In this document: positions 1 to 10,768 of the stretch, one piece after another | How the letters are laid out: each line of letters begins with the position of its first letter | Position numbering within the stretch: position 1 is the stretch's first letter | Source: Synechococcales cyanobacterium GL140_1_metabat_312 | Lineage (GTDB): Bacteria > Cyanobacteriota > Cyanobacteriia > Leptolyngbyales > Leptolyngbyaceae | Direction: 5' to 3' | Length of the DNA: 42,587 nucleotides | Assembly (NCBI GenBank): GCA_025351345.1 | Contig: JANXWB010000048.1 | Coordinates: forward strand, 1 to 42,587 | The notes under the pieces: model-generated | Seen by the model: the letters and a program-made list of their open reading frames with translations, nothing else | Told to the model about the DNA's origin: nothing | Database searches by the model: none | Translations under genes and position numbers: made by a program

Positions 1-3000
1 CCGTAAACGAGCGTTGGGTCGAGCCAGTTCTCGTCGCGGAGTTTTTGTTTCCAGGTGGCGAGGACGGGATGGACTTTTTCGGCGAGGAAGGCGTCGTATT
101 CTTCGCGGGTTTGGTCTTTGGGTTTGCGGAATTGCCATTGACCTACGATCAAGGCTTGCAGGTCCATGTGCCAGAAGAGATCTTCGAGATCTAAGTCGGC
201 GGCGCGAATCACTTGAGTTCCCCAGAATGGCGGGGTCGGGCGGGGTACGTCAATATCTACGGCTTCCGATCGCACCAAATCAATTACGTCGGGTTTGTCC
301 GATTTTTCAACAGCCGGACCATTGAGTTCAAGTTCCGCTTCTTCGATCGCCCTGCGTCCCTTTTGATTAAAGTCTGCAAATTCGCCGAGGAACCCTTCCT
401 CATCTTTCCACTGTGCCGACTTTTTCGCAGGCATAAACCGATCCATAAAGATCAGATCTGCAAAGGCATCTTTCCCATAGATCACTTGACCATTATAAAC
501 ATCTTGACAATCGCCATAGACAAACTTCGGCGTCAAGGCCGCACCACCGAGAATCACCGGAACACTAATGCCCCGATCGTTAAATACATTCAAATTCTCC
601 TTCATGAATGCCGTGGATTTTACTAACAAACCACTCATCGCAATACAATCCGGTTTATGGGTTTCGTAAGCATCCACGATCGCATCAACCGATTGTTTGA
701 TTCCTAGATTAATCACCTTATAACCATTGTTGGTCAAGATAATATCCACAAGGTTTTTACCAATGTCATGAACATCGCCCCTTACGGTTGCAATTAAAAA
801 TTTACCCTTACCCGAATCATCTTGCCCTTCTTCTTTTTCCATTAGCGGCTCCAAGAAAGCTACAGCCGACTTCATTGTTTCTGCCGATTGCAATACAAAG
901 GGAAGCTGCATTTGCCCAGAACCAAATAAAACACCCACCACTTTCATACCATCCAAAAGGAACGTATTAATAATTGCCAGTGGTTCATGGCCTGCTTCCA
1001 ATGCAACTTTCAAAGCATCTTCTAATCCAATCCGTTCTCCATCAATGATGTGTTGTTTCAAGCGTTGATCGATCGGTAAATCCGCTAATGTCGCACTCGA
1101 TCGTGCATCCTTGGCACTCACTCCCTCAAAGAGTTTGGTTAAGGCTGTTAATGGATCGTAAGTACAAATGCCTTCATTATTGAATTCACGCCGATCGTAA
1201 ATCAAATCTAAACAAACCTTTTGATGTTCTTCGGAGATCTTCGCCAAAGGTAGAATTTTTGCAGCCGAAACGATCGCGCCATCCATTCCCGCTTGAGTTG
1301 CTTCATGTAAAAACATTGAGTTCAAGGTAATTCGCGTGGCTTGATTCAACCCAAAAGAAACATTAGATACCCCTAACATGAAGTGAACACCGGGAAGCGT
1401 TTCACGAATCATCCGAATCGAATCGATCGTGGCTTTTGCATTCTCGCGATCTTCTTCAATCCCGGTTGAAATCGGCAATGCTAGAGTATCAAAGAACAAT
1501 TCATGGGCCGGAATACCAAACTCAAGTGCTGCACGGTAGGCCCGCTGTGCAATTTGGAATTTCTTTTCCGCTGTTCGTGCCATACCTTCTTCATCGATCG
1601 TCCCAATCACAACCCCCGCACCATACTCTTTTGCAAGTTCTAATACTTTGAAAAAGCGATCGTCGCCATCTTCGTAATTGGTCGAATTGAGAATACATTT
1701 TCCGCCGACGACTTTAAGTCCGGCTTCCATTTTTTCCCATTCCGTCGAATCCAACATCAACGGCAAAGTAGAACTTGTCACCAGCCGCGACGCAAGTTCT
1801 TTCATATCGCTTTCACCATTACGCCCGACGTAATCCACATTCACATCAAGAATATGCGCACCTTCTTTGATTTGAGATTTGGCAATAGAAACCAATCCAT
1901 CCCAATCTTCCTCATTCAGTAAATCTCTAACTTTCTTTGAGCCACTCGCATTCAAACGTTCACCGACGATCAAGAATGAATTGTCTTGTTCATAGGGCTG
2001 CGAACCATAAATTGAAGCTGCCGAAGGGACATAATTCATTGCAGGACGAATGCTATTACTCACGCCATTCAAGAGCAATGAAGGACGAGTGTCGCGCGCT
2101 TTTGGAGTCATTTCTGCGGCGAGTTCTGCCAAAGCTTGAATATGCGATGGACGAGTTCCACAACAGCCGCCAATGACTTGAACACCCAAATCTTCAATAA
2201 ACCGATGTAATGCAATTCGCATTTCCATAGGGGTAAGTTTGTAATGCGCATGACCTCCAATGTTTTCAGGTAATCCAGCATTGGGAATACAAGAGACAAC
2301 AAAGGGTGCATTTTCAGCCAAATATTTAATATGTTCTGCCATCCGATCGGGTCCAGTGGCACAATTCAAACCCAAAATATCGATCGGATAGGGTTCCAAA
2401 ATTGCCAATACCCCTGAAATGTCAGTTCCCACCAACATCGTGCCTTGGACTTCCATTGTGACGGAAACCATTAAGGGCAAACGGGATCCTTTTTTAGTGA
2501 ATACCACTTCGATCGCATTTAATGCCGCTTTAATTTGTAAAACATCCTGGCAAGTTTCAACTAAAAATAGATCAATGCCCCCATCAAAAAGTCCTTCGGC
2601 CTGAACTATGAATGAGGCTTTCAGTTCGTCATAGGTAATATGTCCCAATGTCGGCAATTTAGTTCCAGGTCCGATCGACCCTGCAACAAATCTAGGTTTT
2701 TCAGGCGTTGAGTATTCATCAGCACAGATTCGGGCAAGTTCAGCCGATCGCTTGCTCAAATCGTAGGCCATGTCCTGCAAATCGTATTCCGCCAAAACCA
2801 GCGGGCTACTGCCAAAACTATCGGTTTCAATGACATCCGCACCAGCGGCAAGGAAATCTTTATGAACCTTAGCGATCGCATCCGGTTTGGTATGGATTAA
2901 ATATTCATTACAGCCCTCATAGTCTGCTCCGCCGAAGTCCTCAGCGGTTAAATCCTGAGATTGAATGTTCGTCCCCATGGCTCCGTCAAAAACTAAGACA

Positions 3001-3044
3001 GGGCGTTCAGGGCTGTGAAGACGTTCGAGGAAGAGGCTTTTCAT
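1..3044 (-). CDS. metH: Cobalamin-dependent methionine synthase MetH (3' end outside window)
   Basis: Transfers the methyl group of 5-methyltetrahydrofolate to homocysteine through cobalamin, in the cytoplasm. The minus-strand frame is open from the ATG at 3044 to the window edge (1014 codons); cyanobacterial MetH is usually near 1180 residues, so only the end of the activation domain is missing. The homocysteine domain carries the zinc cysteines C228 (NCATGP) and C294/C295 (GGCCGT). The folate-binding domain begins near residue 352 ([13 protein letters not shown]). The cobalamin module has a helical cap, then [11 protein letters not shown] with H759 as the expected lower cobalt ligand. The last residues belong to the S-adenosylmethionine activation domain ([14 protein letters not shown]). 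No good Shine-Dalgarno is visible. No cobalamin riboswitch is recognisable upstream. Identity is certain from the motif order. Confidence 0.97.
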   Translation of the reverse strand, partial: MKSLFLERLHSPERPVLVFDGAMGTNIQSQDLTAEDFGGADYEGCNEYLIHTKPDAIAKVHKDFLAAGADVIETDSFGSSPLVLAEYDLQDMAYDLSKRSAELARICADEYSTPEKPRFVAGSIGPGTKLPTLGHITYDELKASFIVQAEGLFDGGIDLFLVETCQDVLQIKAALNAIEVVFTKKGSRLPLMVSVTMEVQGTMLVGTDISGVLAILEPYPIDILGLNCATGPDRMAEHIKYLAENAPFVVSCIPNAGLPENIGGHAHYKLTPMEMRIALHRFIEDLGVQVIGGCCGTRPSHIQALAELAAEMTPKARDTRPSLLLNGVSNSIRPAMNYVPSAASIYGSQPYEQDNSFLIVGERLNASGSKKVRDLLNEEDWDGLVSIAKSQIKEGAHILDVNVDYVGRNGESDMKELASRLVTSSTLPLMLDSTEWEKMEAGLKVVGGKCILNSTNYEDGDDRFFKVLELAKEYGAGVVIGTIDEEGMARTAEKKFQIAQRAYRAALEFGIPAHELFFDTLALPISTGIEEDRENAKATIDSIRMIRETLPGVHFMLGVSNVSFGLNQATRITLNSMFLHEATQAGMDGAIVSAAKILPLAKISEEHQKVCLDLIYDRREFNNEGICTYDPLTALTKLFEGVSAKDARSSATLADLPIDQRLKQHIIDGERIGLEDALKVALEAGHEPLAIINTFLLDGMKVVGVLFGSGQMQLPFVLQSAETMKSAVAFLEPLMEKEEGQDDSGKGKFLIATVRGDVHDIGKNLVDIILTNNGYKVINLGIKQSVDAIVDAYETHKPDCIAMSGLLVKSTAFMKENLNVFNDRGISVPVILGGAALTPKFVYGDCQDVYNGQVIYGKDAFADLIFMDRFMPAKKSAQWKDEEGFLGEFADFNQKGRRAIEEAELELNGPAVEKSDKPDVIDLVRSEAVDIDVPRPTPPFWGTQVIRAADLDLEDLFWHMDLQALIVGQWQFRKPKDQTREEYDAFLAEKVHPVLATWKQKLRDENWLDPTLVY

Positions 3045-3434
3045 AGGAGAGACTTATAGACGCGACTGCGCTTTGAATAGGGTAAGGGTCAACAGATGGA
3101 GGGCTAGGCGATCGACAGTCCGATCGGTCAGTAATTTCCCAGACTTCTCCTTACACATTAAGTGGAGATATTTCCTGAGAAAAGAACTTTTTAGAAAATT
3201 ACAGAAACTACATTGCTTCTATCTTAGTTTGACACATTCCCTCTTGTGGGCAAAGCCTGATGCTGCAAGGGCGACGGAGTAATGTCTTTGGATACAACAA
3301 AGCCGCCTCCAGAATATCTAGAGACGGCTTGTCACTCTTTTGTTCGATTAGGTACACAGGGAACCATGTACATACATCATCGGACTTGCATCAGACTGGC
3401 ATCATTAATGAACAATGTTGAATTGATTAATTAA
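3045..3434. other. Intergenic region between metH and groEL
   Basis: This 390-base gap holds the metH promoter and leader side and the 3' end of the groEL transcript. Apart from the hairpin at 3300-3330 I see no RNA gene and no convincing small coding frame. The 69-residue plus-strand frame at 3073-3282 has no signature or ribosome binding site and looks like chance. Confidence 0.6.
3300..3330 (-). terminator. Putative groEL transcription terminator
   Basis: An imperfect inverted repeat (arms AAGCCGCCTC and GAGACGGCTT, one mismatch, loop of 11) lies about 105 bases past the groEL stop. On the minus strand the stem is followed by a weak T-rich run (TTTGTTGT). This fits a rho-independent terminator for groEL, although the T tract is interrupted. 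Confidence 0.5.
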
Positions 3435-5099
<1,665 letters not shown>

Positions 5100-5140
5100 C
5101 TAGGGATAATTCAACGATTACAAATATTCTGAATAAAACT

Positions 5141-5167
5141 TTAGCACTCTCGGTTAGGGAGTGCTAA
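5141..5167 (-). promoter_or_regulatory. CIRCE operator (HrcA binding site) upstream of groEL
   Basis: TTAGCACTC, a 9-base spacer, then GAGTGCTAA: both arms match the CIRCE consensus exactly, with the canonical spacing. It lies 51 bases upstream of the groEL start codon, in the leader or promoter region where HrcA would block transcription. hrcA itself is not in this window. Confidence 0.95.
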
Positions 5168-5224
5168 AAAAATCAGGATCGGAAAACCGTATTGTTCCCT
5201 AAAGGACTCAAACTTAGGACGATT

Positions 5225-5698
5225 TTAGAAAATCACGCCGATTACGTATTGGATTACGTATTGAAGAATTGTCAAGGATACGGACCCAATAAGAATTCCA
5301 ACAATGCCATTGGTTATTCGGAAGCCGGGGATTGCAACATCTGTTATCCAGAAGGCTGCCATATTAATTAAAAGGGAGATCGGGGCCAGAATCCAGGTCA
5401 TGTTAAAGAGGTCTTCAACTCGCTGAGTGAAAATGTTAATCGCACCAAACACCAAGGCGCAGACAATGGCTGTGACAGGACTGTCGATTTCGATGAAGGG
5501 AAAGACTAGAGAGAGTAGATAAAAAGAAACTGCTGTGACAACAAGGGTAAATAATGCAGCCAAAATCCAATTGGTTGACTTTACAGGCGCTTTCTGGACC
5601 GCTTTTGTACCTACCTTTGCGCCAGCCTGGGCCAAGAGAGCGATCGGATGATCCGACAAAAGGAAGGTCATGATCTGATTGTTCAACATTAAATCCAT
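5225..5698 (-). CDS. Small four-helix membrane protein, phage-holin-4-like family
   Basis: A 157-residue membrane protein. After a roughly 40-residue polar N-terminal part come four hydrophobic stretches (about residues 44-68, 76-92, 100-120 and 128-157). The pattern of WI..A...L.NM..F......PGF and a glycine-bearing last helix resembles the widespread 4-TMS 'phage holin family' (pfam04020 type). In bacteria these are chromosomal membrane proteins of unknown role, not lysis genes. Here the N-terminal extension is longer than in the usual 110-120-residue members. An AGGAG site nine bases before the ATG supports the start. No phage genes are nearby, so a holin function is not implied. Confidence 0.6.
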   Translation of the reverse strand: MDLMLNNQIMTFLLSDHPIALLAQAGAKVGTKAVQKAPVKSTNWILAALFTLVVTAVSFYLLSLVFPFIEIDSPVTAIVCALVFGAINIFTQRVEDLFNMTWILAPISLLINMAAFWITDVAIPGFRITNGIVGILIGSVSLTILQYVIQYVIGVIF

Positions 5699-5930
5699 GA
5701 TTCGTAACTCCTAGGGAAACATGTAACAGAATGAACGAAAGCATTAAAGTGAGGATTGAGATGCTCAGCACCAAAATCTAATCTCAATTCATGATCTCTA
5801 AAAAATAGTATGAATTGGGCCAAAAACTCAGTTTTCTTCGATTCAATTTAGTATTCGGCTAGGACTGCATTCATAAAAACCATGATCAACGTCTAATTTG
5901 TAAACGGCTTTCAAGAGAAAATGGTACGAA

Positions 5931-6707
5931 TTATCTCGCGGGCTGAGGAGTTTGAGAATTACTAGGGCTTAGTGGAATCGTTCGTGTTTTGGTATTAAAT
6001 TCCTGTGGCCCAGGCCCAGTATTGGGAAGAGGAGAGGTGGATGGATTGGGATTAATAAGGCTCGGATTTCTAGGGTTGGTAAGGGTTGGGTTAGGCGTTG
6101 ATCCTGGACTATTAGCTCCTGGACTATTAACTCCTGGAATACCTAAGTTACTATCCGGGTAGAGCAGTGGGTTTGATCCCGGAGATCCGTAACTAGGTAG
6201 GCCACTCGGATTTGAGGAACCTGGAAATCCGCCGGGAGTACCATAGGGATTTGAATAGGGATTCGGCAAGTAGAGATTAGGCGTTGGACTGGGTTCAGTT
6301 TTTGGCGTGGTTGCAAGAGCCACTCGACGTACACCACCCACTTCTCTGAGAGAGTCCAGCAAACCAATTACATCGCTGTATATGGCAGTTTGAGACGCAT
6401 TTAAGACCAATAATCCATCAGGACGTTGGGACAGATAGGTTTTAGCACGATCCATTAGTGCGGTCCGATCGGCGATTTGTTCTTGTCCCACTAAAATCTC
6501 ACCGCCTGGTTGTAGGGTGATGATCAACCGATCGGGAGCTTGAACGGTTCCGGTTTTGGCTTGGGGTAAATCAACATTCACGGCTTGCGGGCGCTCTGTC
6601 TGCACCACCGCGAGAATGAAAAATGTCAGAATACAAAAAATTACATCAATCAACGGCAAAATCTGAATCTGTCCGTCGTCTGTGGCATTGTCAAGATTGA
6701 TTTTCAT
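5931..6707 (-). CDS. exbD: ExbD/TolR-type biopolymer transport protein with long Pro/Asn/Ser-rich tail
   Basis: Periplasm-facing partner of an ExbB/TolQ proton channel in the inner membrane. Residues 1-15 are cytoplasmic. One membrane helix follows (about 16-37) with the proton-relaying aspartate in LPLIDVIFCILTFFIL. Residues about 45-130 form the compact ExbD domain, including the repeated LIITLQPGGEI and DGLLVLNASQTAIYSD strands. ExbD is normally about 140 residues. Here roughly 120 further residues of low-complexity P/N/S/G sequence follow, partly built from 15-base DNA repeats near 6102-6135. The gene starts 34 bases after the exbB stop, so the two are surely co-transcribed. A TonB-like partner is encoded at 38422-39543. 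Confidence 0.88.
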   Translation of the reverse strand: MKINLDNATDDGQIQILPLIDVIFCILTFFILAVVQTERPQAVNVDLPQAKTGTVQAPDRLIITLQPGGEILVGQEQIADRTALMDRAKTYLSQRPDGLLVLNASQTAIYSDVIGLLDSLREVGGVRRVALATTPKTEPSPTPNLYLPNPYSNPYGTPGGFPGSSNPSGLPSYGSPGSNPLLYPDSNLGIPGVNSPGANSPGSTPNPTLTNPRNPSLINPNPSTSPLPNTGPGPQEFNTKTRTIPLSPSNSQTPQPAR

Positions 6708-6741
6708 GGGAATTGCTCAAATCAAGTTAGCTCAAACTAAG

Positions 6742-7440
6742 TTAGAGAGTCAGCTTTTCGTCATCCGAACTGGATTGGTAGCGATCGAGCCTGGAACTAT
6801 TCCGATCGTCAGTTTTTTCGTACTGCCACTTTTGACGGTAAAGCAATTCCACTTCATTGCCAGCACGTCTAAACATTTTCGCCTGATTGAACACTAAGCC
6901 TTGAAAGATTCGATAAAACGTCAGGGCAAACAACGCAACAATGATTCCCGTCGCCGTACTGATCAATGATTCGCCAATACCCCCCGCTGCATCTTTACCC
7001 GCTTCAGTCCCCAGCGCCGTAAAGGTAATCGCCCCGAGGGTCCGAATCAAGCCCAGCACAGTTCCCAGCAATCCCAGCAACGGAGCCATTGCAATAACAG
7101 CTTCTAAAATCTTGTCACCGCGCCGCATTCCCGCAAGTTCATCATCGGCACTAGACTCAAGGGCTAGGCGGAACAAATCCGGATCGGGCGATTGAAGCTG
7201 AAGGGCTTGGAGCAAAAAACGTCCGACGGGTTGATCGTAGGCTTGGCGAGCAATTTCGGTGGCCATGTCCCAGTCTCGACGCGTTGCATCCAGAATCCGA
7301 TTGACAATTTCCTTTTCTTTATTTAAAACATTGAACCAAAAGCGCGATCGCTCAAAAATTACTGTCACGGTCAAAATCGATAGGGCCAAGAGAGGCCAGA
7401 TGGTAACTCCGCCTTTGCTAAATAAATCACCAATCCCCAT
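6742..7440 (-). CDS. exbB: ExbB/TolQ/MotA-type proton channel protein
   Basis: Inner-membrane proton channel that energises TonB- or Tol-type systems together with ExbD. The 232-residue product has a first helix near residues 12-32 (TIWPLLALSILTVTVIFE), a cytoplasmic loop, and the conserved MotA/ExbB core with two helices, APLLGLLGTVLGLIRT and GIGESLISTATGIIVALFAL. The open frame continues upstream to 7563, but that extension overlaps the end of thyX and is polar. The ATG at 7440 has a GAGG site five bases upstream and gives the family's normal N-terminus, so I use it. exbD follows directly. Confidence 0.9.
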   Translation of the reverse strand: MGIGDLFSKGGVTIWPLLALSILTVTVIFERSRFWFNVLNKEKEIVNRILDATRRDWDMATEIARQAYDQPVGRFLLQALQLQSPDPDLFRLALESSADDELAGMRRGDKILEAVIAMAPLLGLLGTVLGLIRTLGAITFTALGTEAGKDAAGGIGESLISTATGIIVALFALTFYRIFQGLVFNQAKMFRRAGNEVELLYRQKWQYEKTDDRNSSRLDRYQSSSDDEKLTL

Positions 7441-7489
7441 AAATTCCTCACACAGCTTCGCAAAAATTTTACACTCGTTTCTAGATTCG

Positions 7490-8215
7490 TTAGGGCGAAA
7501 GTCTTGCTTTTCCCCAGCGATTTTTTTTGTACCAGGCGGCGATCGCTGGAACCCAAGCCTCAAAATGCGGAAAAATCAAGTCACATAGTTGCTGACATTC
7601 CAATTGGGCATCATCCTTTGCCCGCAAATCCATCAGGTGCATCAGCGATCGGACATTTGCTGACATAACCCAGTGTTGCCGCACATCAAAGGCGATCAAA
7701 CTGCGCGCATGTTCCTCACTAAACCCTTGGCTAATTCGTTTTGCATAGAGTTTTGCGCCCTCCAGACACCAGGCAATATCTTCGTTGCGGAGTTCTTCGG
7801 TGTAGTCATATTTTTTACCCTGGCGATCGGTATACTCTCCCAAAGGCCGCAGATAGAAGACCTCTCCCACATTTTTCGTCCCGTCTGCTGCCTCTAAAAT
7901 CTTTTTCCCTGTATAACGAAAAGACTGTACATCAAAACTGATTCCGACCCGATGAGTTCTAATTTGCTGCATGGTGCTGTGGGGAAACCAGCCGCAATTC
8001 AGGACGATTTGGGGATGTTCCAAGGGACCAAAGTGGCCTCGATTGCCGCCCAAGAGATTGCGAATGACCAGATCGCCCGCTTTGTCCTCATCCGGGAAGC
8101 CTGCCCGATCGTCCCAGACAAATGCTTCGGCGTAGTCCTGATGCATCCCGGCATAGATAGTCTGCTGCGGGTTCGGGGTTTGGGAAAGGACTTCAACCTT
8201 AAAGAGAGGATCCAT
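7490..8215 (-). CDS. thyX: Flavin-dependent thymidylate synthase ThyX
   Basis: Makes dTMP from dUMP using methylenetetrahydrofolate, FAD and NADPH. The 241-residue protein shows the ThyX signature region QIRTHRVGISFDVQSFRYTG (about residues 84-103), which binds FAD and dUMP, and the C-terminal LMHLMDLRAKDDAQLECQ helix with the conserved arginine. It sits 49 bases upstream of exbB on the same strand and could be co-transcribed with it, although the functions are unrelated. Many cyanobacteria use ThyX in place of ThyA. No thyA is visible in the window. Confidence 0.95.
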   Translation of the reverse strand: MDPLFKVEVLSQTPNPQQTIYAGMHQDYAEAFVWDDRAGFPDEDKAGDLVIRNLLGGNRGHFGPLEHPQIVLNCGWFPHSTMQQIRTHRVGISFDVQSFRYTGKKILEAADGTKNVGEVFYLRPLGEYTDRQGKKYDYTEELRNEDIAWCLEGAKLYAKRISQGFSEEHARSLIAFDVRQHWVMSANVRSLMHLMDLRAKDDAQLECQQLCDLIFPHFEAWVPAIAAWYKKNRWGKARLSP

Positions 8216-8514
8216 GGCGGTGACGAAAATTCGCGAAAGTTTCAGTAATCGTCCCTACAATAGTTGAATTTAGGCTCGATTGCTTTACTTAGATTGCAAC
8301 ACTTAGCCCCAAGCTCCCCTCAATATTTTGGGCGATCGTTGAAAAAATAACGACAACCTTTAGAAGAAGTGGAAAATCAGTCTAGAATAAGGGCAACTTA
8401 TTTCATCGGCTATCACGGGCTTGCGCAATGCGTCAATGCTTTATGTTAAAAGCTGTTGAAACTAAGCATTTCTTAGTATTCAGTTCCGACCTTTAATTTT
8501 TTCTAGAGACTCCT
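8216..8514 (+). other. Divergent intergenic region, thyX / TPR gene
   Basis: About 300 bases between the divergent thyX and TPR genes must hold both promoters. I can name no clear -35/-10 pair, hairpin or RNA gene. No coding frame with a plausible start is present. Confidence 0.5.
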
Positions 8515-9423
8515 GTGTATAAACGGATTGCGCTTCTCGGTACCATACTTCTTCTGAACTCAGGCATTGTTCGACAGCCTGCGATCGCTCAGTTTTTGCC
8601 GCGTCTGCCCGACTTTGACAGCAACAGTCTGGAAAAAGAGGGTCGTGATTTACTTGGTGAATCCCTCCAACTTGCTCAGCTCCAACAAGTAGACTTGGCC
8701 ATTACCCGCGCCAAACTTGCTACTCAGCTTATTCCCCAGAACCCAGATGCTTGGTCTGTTTTGGGCGGCTTATATCTAGCGGACAATCAGTCCGACAAAA
8801 GCGTTGTCGCGCTCAAGAAAGCCCAGGTGCTAGATCCGAAAGAACCCGCTATTTTATTGCGTCTCGGCAATGCCTACTTCCAAAAGAAGGAGTATGCAAA
8901 ATCCGTCGATGCGCTTCAGTCGGGCATCAAAATTCTAAAGACCGATCCGAAGTCTAAGTCCGCAGCAAAAGCGATGCCTTCAGCTCTGTTTGATTTAGGA
9001 AATGCCTATTTCATGCTAGGCAAGACGGATGAAGCCGTTGCACGATATACCGAGTCCAATAAGCTGGATGAAAAATTCTGGTTCCCGCTCAATAACATTG
9101 CGTTGATTCGCTATGAGTCGGGAAATATTAAAGAAGCGATCGGTCTATGGAATGTTTCAATTAAGGCCGACAGTAAAGCCTCAGAACCCAAGCTAGCCTT
9201 AGCAGTGGCCCTCTATAAGCAAGGCAATCAAGAGGAAGGACTCAGACTGGGTGAATCCGCCGTCCAATTAGACAGCCGTTATGGAGATCTAAAATTCTTG
9301 CAGGAGAATCTCTGGGGCAAAACGCTCTTAGCGGACACGGCTCAATTTTTAGAACAGCCTCGAATACGTACTGCGATCCTCAGCGCAAAAGCAACAGAAG
9401 CCCAAGCCCCATCACCGCGTTGA
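8515..9423 (+). CDS. Secreted tetratricopeptide-repeat protein
   Basis: A 302-residue protein starting with GTG. It opens with a signal peptide (YKRIALLGTILLLNSGI, likely cut after AIA near residue 24), so it should be periplasmic or thylakoid-lumenal. The remainder is mostly TPR helices: clear repeats near residues 77-108 (PDAWSVLGGLYLADNQSDKS), 109-140, 160-194 (ALFDLGNAYFMLGKTDEAV), 195-228 and 229-262. TPR domains bind proteins and give no catalytic clue. The next gene (YdcF-like) starts 10 bases after the stop, so the two are very likely co-transcribed and may act together at the envelope. The exact partner is unknown. Confidence 0.85.
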   Translation: MYKRIALLGTILLLNSGIVRQPAIAQFLPRLPDFDSNSLEKEGRDLLGESLQLAQLQQVDLAITRAKLATQLIPQNPDAWSVLGGLYLADNQSDKSVVALKKAQVLDPKEPAILLRLGNAYFQKKEYAKSVDALQSGIKILKTDPKSKSAAKAMPSALFDLGNAYFMLGKTDEAVARYTESNKLDEKFWFPLNNIALIRYESGNIKEAIGLWNVSIKADSKASEPKLALAVALYKQGNQEEGLRLGESAVQLDSRYGDLKFLQENLWGKTLLADTAQFLEQPRIRTAILSAKATEAQAPSPR

Positions 9424-9433
9424 AATTCTGGTC

Positions 9434-10111
9434 ATGCCTCGTCAATACCAGCGTCAATTAAAACCAAGCCGACGCACTGATAATAATATTTCGTCACCCA
9501 TACGACGCTCTGAGCCTAAACGGTCTAAGCGTCGCGATTTTTTGCGTTTGCCTTGGGCTGGACTATTGGCAATTTCGGCCTGCTGTTGGGTGGGCTATCG
9601 ACAGTTAGCAACGCAATTTTCCGAGCCACAAGCTATTTTTGTTCTGGGCGGCTCCCCCGATCGGGAAAAATTCGCCGCAGGTCTAGCGCTTAAATATCCA
9701 GATTTACCCCTGTGGGTGTCATCCGGTAGTCCAGAAGAATATAGCTATTGGGTATTTGATCAAGCTGGAGTCGATCGCCAGCGTCTCCATTTAGATTATC
9801 GGGCCGTGGATACGCTAACGAACTTTACGACCTTGGTGGACGACCTGAAAAAGCGAGGCATCACCAGCGTCTACCTCGTCACTTCTGACTATCACATGCG
9901 CCGTGCTCAGTGGATTGCCGAAGTCATTGGTTCAGAGCGAGGCATTCTTTTTAAAATCATCCCTATCCCGTCGGACCGATCGCCCGAACCTATTTTGAAG
10001 GCATTGCGTGATAGTGGACGAGCGATGGTTTGGCTCGCAACGGGTTATACGGGAGAATCTAGACAGAAGAATCGGGAGCTTACCGAGGAACCGACAAAAT
10101 CTAAGCTTTAA
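9434..10111 (+). CDS. YdcF-like (DUF218) membrane-anchored protein
   Basis: A 225-residue protein with a basic N-terminal tail (residues 1-38), one membrane helix (about 40-58, WAGLLAISACCWVGY) and a DUF218/YdcF domain. That domain shows a Rossmann-like start AIFVLGGSPDREKFAAGLAL, then the hallmark VTSDYHMRRAQWIAE near residue 148 where the TSxYHxxRA residues form the conserved pocket. YdcF, ElyC and SanA relatives act in envelope or lipid-carrier metabolism, but the substrate is unknown. It is paired with the upstream secreted TPR gene. Its stop overlaps the stop of the convergent ArsR gene in the shared tetramer TTAA. Confidence 0.85.
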   Translation: MPRQYQRQLKPSRRTDNNISSPIRRSEPKRSKRRDFLRLPWAGLLAISACCWVGYRQLATQFSEPQAIFVLGGSPDREKFAAGLALKYPDLPLWVSSGSPEEYSYWVFDQAGVDRQRLHLDYRAVDTLTNFTTLVDDLKKRGITSVYLVTSDYHMRRAQWIAEVIGSERGILFKIIPIPSDRSPEPILKALRDSGRAMVWLATGYTGESRQKNRELTEEPTKSKL

Positions 10112-10575
10112 GCCGCAATCTCTTCAATGTTGGGTTCCGGTTTACTGGCCAAACTGAAGGTTCGGAAATGTTGGGCTTGCTGCTCAATCCGAGTTGCAAG
10201 CCGATCGCAGACCAAATTACATAACTCAAAAATTAAATCATCTGTCACCCGATAAAATGCTTGGGTTCCCTGATTCCGTTTTGCCAATATTCCAGCTTGG
10301 AGCATCACTTTCAGATGTTTCGAGACATTCGCTTGACTGGTTTGGGTCTCATCCACCAAATCCTGAACGCAGTGCTCGCCATCTCTGAGTACATTCAGTA
10401 ATTTTAGACGCATTGGTTCTCCCAATACCCGAAAATAGTTTGCGACTTGCTCAACTACCGCTTGAGATCCAGTATGGGTAATAATAGCCAAAGCTTCATC
10501 GACAACAAGGCTAACCTCATCATTCAATCGGTCATCCAACAAATTCTGTTCTCTTGCCATAGGAATCACTTGCAA
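10108..10575 (-). CDS. ArsR/SmtB-family transcriptional repressor
   Basis: A 155-residue DNA-binding protein. Its winged helix-turn-helix covers about residues 45-115 (LGEPMRLKLLNVLRDGEHC, then TSQANVSKHLKVMLQAGIL as the recognition helix region). The classic metal motif ELCVCDL at helix alpha-3 is altered to EHCVQDL, leaving only C69 of the cysteine pair. Two more cysteines, C119 and C123, lie in FELCNLVCDRL near the C-terminus. It could therefore sense a metal through a different site, sense redox state, or sense nothing metallic. ATG codons at 10575 or 10560 are both possible starts and neither has a good ribosome site. No transporter or resistance gene is next to it. Confidence 0.85.
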   Translation of the reverse strand: MQVIPMAREQNLLDDRLNDEVSLVVDEALAIITHTGSQAVVEQVANYFRVLGEPMRLKLLNVLRDGEHCVQDLVDETQTSQANVSKHLKVMLQAGILAKRNQGTQAFYRVTDDLIFELCNLVCDRLATRIEQQAQHFRTFSLASKPEPNIEEIAA

Positions 10576-10768
10576 AAAATAACGGCTAACTCTTGATGTA
10601 TCAGTGATCCCTACTATTATCTCTTTATTTCGCCGTATGGCAATATAGTAATCCTCACAAAGTCGTAATAAAAAAGTGATAGTCGAAAAAAATTGCTGCC
10701 AGTAGACAGCCCAATATTTAAATAAGATCCAATGTTGACTCTAAACGTCAATTCAAAACTTAACTAAA

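Noticed and set aside
3045-3300. Possible cobalamin or SAM riboswitch upstream of metH
   Set aside because: I looked for the conserved B12-box and SAM-box cores on the minus strand and did not find them. A covariance-model search would settle it.
5225-5698. Phage holin implying a prophage
   Set aside because: No other phage genes are near, and this four-helix family is common on bacterial chromosomes.
7441-7563. Longer N-terminus for the ExbB protein
   Set aside because: It overlaps the thyX 3' end, is polar where the family has none, and the ATG at 7440 has a good ribosome site.
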